Assembly (NCBI RefSeq): GCF_008831285.2
Contig: NC_045142.1
Span: 26,549,876 to 26,613,875, forward strand
DNA from: Nymphaea colorata
Lineage: Eukaryota; Streptophyta; Magnoliopsida; Nymphaeales; Nymphaeaceae
Reading direction: 5' to 3'
DNA length: 64,000 nucleotides
The first letter of the stretch is position 1, and each line of letters starts with the position of its first letter. The translations under genes and the position numbers were made by a program. Positions 58,746 to 64,000 of this stretch are shown here, one piece after another. The notes beneath the pieces were generated by a model. That model was not told where the DNA came from and searched no databases. It was given only the letters and a program-made list of their open reading frames with translations.

Positions 58746-61433
58746 CAATGGCGGAGCCAGAAATTTTTGGCTGTGGGACACTAATATATAGTATGTGAAA
58801 AAATTTTCAAATTAAAATATATGTTATCTTAAAAATAAAGCAAATAATCATAGTCATGAACAAACTTACAATTAGTCCCAACATGCAAATCATATCATTA
58901 TAGTTATGGACAAAATTATAATTGGCTAATGACATAAAAAAGTCAATTAAATGACTATAATTATGAACAAATTTACAATTAGCATCAAAAAATAAATCAA
59001 ATGACTATAGCTGTAAACAAATTTAGAATTGGCTTCAAAAGCAAGTCAAAAAACTATAGTCATAAACAAAATTACATGTGGCCTCGTTTGTTTCTCATAC
59101 TCTGAAAACGATGCATGATTGCTTCATTACTGATACTGTCAAATGTGCTTCTCTTAATTGTAAGTGACTAGAGCATCATTAACTCATTCATCTCTCATCT
59201 TGTTACGAAGTCTAGTTTTGATAACCTTCATAGCTGAAAATGCTCTCTCAACACTTGCAGTTGAACTAGTAAAGTTAGTGTCAATTTAATTAACAAATAC
59301 ACCAGAGGAAATATTATGTGTTTTCTAATTGTTACCATCATTTCAGATAGCTCAGTCAAAGATTTCAAATTTGAAAACCCTTCAGTGGTTTTCATGTCTT
59401 CAACATACACATCTAATTGACTTTCAAGTCTATACAAGTTTGCTTCATTGAAGTCTTTAGGATAGAACTCGGCAAAACGAATCAACTTATGTTTGTCAAA
59501 AACATAAAAGCTATTCTTTGGACTTAAACATGCCACTGAAAGAAGAAGCTCTGTATTTGTCTCATTGAAACGACTGTTCAACTCTTGAAGTTGCATATCA
59601 ATAACAACATAAAATACTTCAACACGATAATGATAAAAAAATGTAATCCTTTCATGTACACATCTGGGTCGTCCTTAAAGTGTATATATCTCCTCTAAAT
59701 CAAGCATTGGTATATCAAATTTATTGCAAAATATATAAATTTCACCTATAAAAGAGACTCAACCATTGTCTCCCAAATCTTGAAGGCATGTTTTTGATAC
59801 AATAACTAAATTCATAACATTTACAATATTTTGATATTTTCGTTGGAGTGCTTGTGAAAGTGTGTCAGCTATCCCCAAAACTTTATACATCAAATGCAAG
59901 TCAAATATAAATTCAAAATTCTGCAATGTATGTATCAATTCAAGTGCCTCCCATTTTTCTTTACTTATATTTTCTGCAATAAAATCTAATGCCTTAATCA
60001 CAAAATGATACATGTTGACTAAATTGACTGAAGCATCATAATGAGAACTCCAACGAGTATCACCAGGTCATTTGAGACTCATGTCTTGATTTAATTCTTA
60101 TCTTGTTTGAAGTTCACTTACCTCAAGTGCTTCAGCAATTCTCATGCATTATGTTTATCGAATAAGCTCAAACCTTTTGCAAGAAGTAGAGAAAAAATTT
60201 GACAATCTGGATAATATTTCAAAAAAAAACCCAGTTATTTGATGATGTTCAGCAACAACAACTAGTGCCAATTGGAGTTGATGTGCAAAACAATGAATAT
60301 AATATGCAGACTCATTCTCATTTAATATCAATCTTTAGTCTATTAAATGCTCTTTTCATATTGTTTGTTTCATCATAACCTTGTCCACGCAAACTTGTTG
60401 TGCTCAATCCATGCTTGCAAAATGTTTCTTCTACCACTGCTTTTAATGATATGGCAATTGTCTCAAAAACATGTACAAAGGCAAGAAATCGCTCAACTAC
60501 TTGACCCTTTTCATTAACAAATCGTAATACAATAGTCATTTGTTTTTTAGTCAACATATCTCGAGAATCATCAAGCAATAGAGAAAAAAACGTACCTCTA
60601 AACTCCTTCATAATAGCATTTGTAGTTTATATTGCACATGCTCTTGCAATATCTTTTTGCATATCGAGAGATGTCAGGTTGTTATTCTCTGGAGCATTCT
60701 TCAATACAACTTTATCAATTTGGTTACTAATCTTTACAAACGATTTCAATATCTCGATAAAATTTCCTCTATTGAAAGAGGGTTCACTTTCATCATGACC
60801 TCAAAATGGTAATCTTTGCCTTAACAGTATTCTTATTACATTGACAGATGCTCAAAAATGAGTTTGATATTCATTCTTTTGTTGGTCACTTTGCTTCTGA
60901 AGCATTGCATTAATATACTTTCTTTGTTGCATTAGGCTTGTACACTTCAGTCGTGCTACATTATGATGATTGTTAGGGCCCCCACTATGTAAATCAAATC
61001 TCTTCTTCTCTTTCCAATTGTTAAATCCATCAGATACAAATGCCTCTGTAACGAATCTGTCAGTATGTTCTGGCCTGAAAATGTAGCAATATTGACAATA
61101 TGCTCTATTTTTGCTTGGACTCTATTCCAACCAATTCTTATACTCATCAAACCATTTTGGATTAAACTTTTGGCTTTGATGGTTGGGCTGAAAATCACAA
61201 TTACGAGGCTGACAAGGGTCTCACAGAAGAAAAGCTCTGAGAATACTTTCCCGAACATTTGGATGATAAGTTGACATAGGAGGATGAAGCGCAGGATCTA
61301 CAGGCAACTCTGCTTCGTCAAATTCTATGTCATTTTGCTTCTCACTTGATTATCCTTCTTTACTTGATTTGATTTCTTCTCATTTTGAAAAATGTTTATC
61401 AAATATAGGCATTCTCACCACAAACTTATCCAT
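58746..61433 (-). mobile_element. hAT transposon remnant, TTF/DUF4371-type transposase pseudogene (left arm)
   Basis: The minus strand encodes a zinc-finger-MYM1-like hAT transposase from an ATG at 61433 (MDKFVVRMPIFDKHFSK) to a stop at 59072. There is a TTF-type finger region at about 61150-61000 (KWFDEYKNWLE, then AYCQYCYIFRPEH). A DUF4371 core follows at about 60790-60310 (LLLDDSRDMLTKKQMTIVLR, HGLSTTSLRGQGYDE). A C-terminal hAT dimerisation region follows at about 59600-59080 (FYPKDFNEANLYRLESQLDV, TASVERAFSAM, RNKM). Stops and frameshifts occur throughout, including within the dimerisation motif. The 3' tip at 58746 reads CAATGGCGGAGCCAG, a hAT-like terminus. About 2 kb of it is repeated in opposite orientation at 61585-64000. 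Confidence 0.88.
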
Positions 61434-61584
61434 GCCTATTAATTAAAAATAAAATAAAAAAATAATTAGTATATAAAGAACATTAATACTTTATATCAAG
61501 AATAGACGTCTTTTAACAATTGCATCATTGGTTAAAATATCACCATAAGTGCAAGCTTTTGGCTTATCTCAGTTATCTCATGTC

Positions 61585-64000
61585 ACAACATCATATTTGT
61601 TGTGTACTAGCCTCATGCATCAATACAATGCTTCAGAAGCAAAGCGACCAACAAAAGAATGAATATCAAACTCTTCTTTGAGCATCTATCAATGTAATAA
61701 GAATACTGTTATGGCAAGGATCACCATCTTGAGGGCATGATGAATTGTCACATATATCGTGTATGGACATTATACGGCGAGGAATTTCTCAAGTATAATA
61801 CGATGAAGTTATATATCTCGAGAAAATCTCAGCCAATTTCTTTAAAAATTAAAACATTTAATAAATCCTAAAAATTATTAAAAATAAAAATTAATAAAAA
61901 AATACGAAAAAAACACGTGTTTTCACGTTTTTTATTTTCTAGCATTTTTTTTAAAAGATGCGTCTAATTGCCGTTTTATACGACTGACTTATTTTTTGTG
62001 TATTATACGCGTTTTTTTTCAAAAAAACGCGTCTTTTGTTACAATGGATGAAAGTAAACCCTCTTTCAATAGAGGAAATTTTATCGAGATATTGAAATCG
62101 TTTGCAAAGATTAGTAACCAAATTGATAAAGTTGTATTGAAGAATGCTCCAGAGAATAACAAGCTGACATCTCCCGATATACAAAAAGATATTGCAAGAG
62201 CATGTGCAATAGAAACTACAAATGCTATTATGAAGGAGCTTGGAGGTACTTTTTTTTCCTATTGCTTGATGATTCTCGAGATATATTGACTAAAAAACAA
62301 ATGGCTATTATATTACGATTTGTTAATGAAGATAGTCAAGTAGTTGAGCGACTTTTTGCCTTTGTACATGTTTTTGAGACAAGTGTCATATCATTAAAAG
62401 CAGCGGTAGAAAAAACATTTTGCAAGCATGGATTGAGCATAGTAAGTTTGCGTTGACAAGGTTATGATGAAGCAAGCAATATGAAAATAACATTTAATAG
62501 ACTAAAGACTCTGACATTAAATGAGAATGAGTCTGCATATTATATTTATTGTTTTGCACATCAACTCCAATTGGCACTAGTTGTTGTTGCTGAACATCAT
62601 CCAATAACTGGGCTCTTTTTTGGAATATTATCTAGATTGTCAAAATTTTTCTCTACTTCTTGCAAAAGGACTGAGCTTATTCAGGAAGCAGAATGCATAA
62701 GAATTGATGAAGCACTTGAGTTAAGTGAACTTCAAATAGGACGAGAACTAAATCAAGACATGAGTCTCAAACGACCTGGTGATACTCGTTGGAGTTCTCA
62801 TTATAATGCTTTAGTCAATTTAGTCAACATGTATCCTTCTATGATTAAGGCATTAGATTTTATTGCCGAAAATATAAGTAAAGGAAAATAGGAGGCACTT
62901 GAATTGATACATACATTGCAAAATTTTGAATTTATATTTGGCTTGCATTTGATGTATAAAGTTTTATGGATAATTGACACACTTTCACAAGCAATTCAAT
63001 GAAAAGATCAAGATATTGTAAATGCTATGAATTTAGTTATTGTATCAAAAACATGCCTTCAAGATTTGAGAGATAATGGTTGGGACTCTTTTATGAGTGA
63101 AATTTCTATATTTTGCAATAAATTTGATATATCTGACTATCTATGCCTAGTTCAGAGATCTATACACTTCAAAAACAACCCAGACATATACATGAAAGGA
63201 TTACATTTTTTTTATCATTATCGTGTTGAAGTATTTTATGTTGTTATTGATATGCAACTTCAAGAGTTGAACAATCGTTTCAATGAGGCAAATACAAAGT
63301 TTCTTCTTTCAGTGGTATGTTTAAGTCGAAATAATAACGTTTATGCTTTTGACAAACATAAGTTGATTCGTCTTGCCGAGTTCTATCCTAAAGACTTCAA
63401 TGGAGCAGACTTCTATAGACTTGAAAGTCAATTAGATGTGTATGTTGAAGACATGAAAACCACTTAAGAGTTTTCAAATTTGCAATCTTTGACTGAGCTA
63501 TCTGAAATGATGGTAACAACTGGAAAACACATAACATTTCCTCTGGTGTATTTGTTAATTAAATTGGGCACTAACTTTACCAATTGCAACTGCAAGTGTT
63601 GAGAGAGCATTTTCAACGATGAACATTATCAAAACTGGGCTTGGTAACAAGATGGGAGATGAATAGGTTAATGATGTTTTAGACACTTGCATTGAGAGAA
63701 ACACATTTAACAGTATCAATGATGAAGAAATCATGCATCGTTTTCAAAATATGAAAGACAGACGAGGCTACATGTAATTTTGTTCATTACTACAGTTTTT
63801 TGACTTGCTTTTGAGGCCAATTCTAAATTTGTTTACAACTACAGTCATTTGATGTATTTTTTTATGCTAATTGTAAATTTGTTCATAACTATAGTCATTT
63901 AATTGACTTTTTTGATGTCATTGGCCAATTGTAATTTTGTCCATAACTATAATATGATTTGATTGTTGGGACCAATTGTAAGTTTGTTCATGACTATGAT
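61585..64000 (+). mobile_element. Second, inverted copy of the same hAT element (right arm, runs off edge)
   Basis: The plus strand repeats the left-arm transposase from the region just after the TTF finger to the C-terminus. The stop is at 63775 after FQNMKDRRGYM, and the 3' flank runs to the edge. The DUF4371 block (LLLDDSRDILTKKQMAIILR), FAHQLQLALVVVAEHH, SLKRPGDTRWSSHYNALVNL and the dimerisation region (TASVERAFS) are recognisable. The N-terminal finger is missing. Its lesions (frameshift near 62260, stops at 62454, 62889 and 63465) differ from the left copy, so the two decayed independently. A 0.3-kb insertion interrupts it at 61744-62046. Confidence 0.88.
61744..62046. mobile_element. 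AT-rich MITE-like insertion in the right hAT arm
   Basis: Comparison with the left arm shows about 300 bp extra here. It starts ATTGTCACATATATCG and its end reverse-complements to ATTGTAACAAAAGACG, an imperfect terminal inverted repeat. GATGA flanks both sides (61739-61743, 62047-62051). The interior ends in a strong hairpin, ACGCGTTTTTTTTC paired with AAAAAAACGCGT. It has no coding capacity, and the superfamily is not decided. Confidence 0.65.

Overview
This is a gene-sparse, repeat-rich stretch of a flowering-plant nuclear genome. The evidence is spliced genes with GT-AG introns in plant-specific families (a CH-domain kinesin-14, a DUF1218/MWL membrane protein, a CBP60 calmodulin-binding protein), a Ty1/copia element primed by initiator Met-tRNA, plant-type LINE and hAT remnants, MITEs and long AT-rich spacers. 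The species cannot be named from sequence alone. The moderate intron sizes and AT-rich codon use do not look like a grass.

Layout. Positions 1-310 hold the 5' end of a minus-strand gene with a very acidic N-terminus that runs off the left edge. Positions 311-14.3 kb are intergenic and packed with remnants: Tourist- and hAT-like MITEs, a decayed LINE (5.16-7.02 kb) and a long TA microsatellite. Positions 15.3-22.0 kb hold a complete 19-coding-exon kinesin-14 gene of the KP1/KCH type (1044 aa), including one minor-class AT-AC intron. Tail to tail with it, 22.5-27.8 kb holds a three-exon DUF1218 gene (260 aa) with a 4.3-kb first intron. In the same orientation, 29.4-33.8 kb (5' UTR to about 35.2 kb) holds an eight-coding-exon CBP60 gene (563 aa).

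From 35.5 kb to the right edge the window is essentially mobile DNA. It contains two well-bounded MITEs near the CBP60 promoter, a diverged 1.2-kb-scale tandem duplication (40-42.4 kb), a CACTA-type terminus, and a nearly intact young copia element (46159-51464, identical 5-bp target duplications, 286-bp LTRs differing at 4 sites, one short indel in the reverse transcriptase). A truncated gypsy-type element with a single LTR (51.8-54.0 kb) follows. Next comes a mosaic of host-gene fragments (an MHX-like exchanger, a probable NUP188 exon and unidentified exon-like blocks). The right end is a large inverted repeat made of two degenerate copies of a TTF/DUF4371-type hAT transposase, about 2 kb per arm, running off the right edge.

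How it works together. The three intact genes have unrelated roles (microtubule motor, cell-wall-related membrane protein, calcium/calmodulin signalling or transcription) and form no pathway. The connected story is the mobile DNA: hAT-type transposase remnants with a GGCGGAGCCA terminus sit in the same window as several short elements carrying the same terminal motif. I saw no prokaryotic-type system, CRISPR array, rRNA or convincing tRNA.
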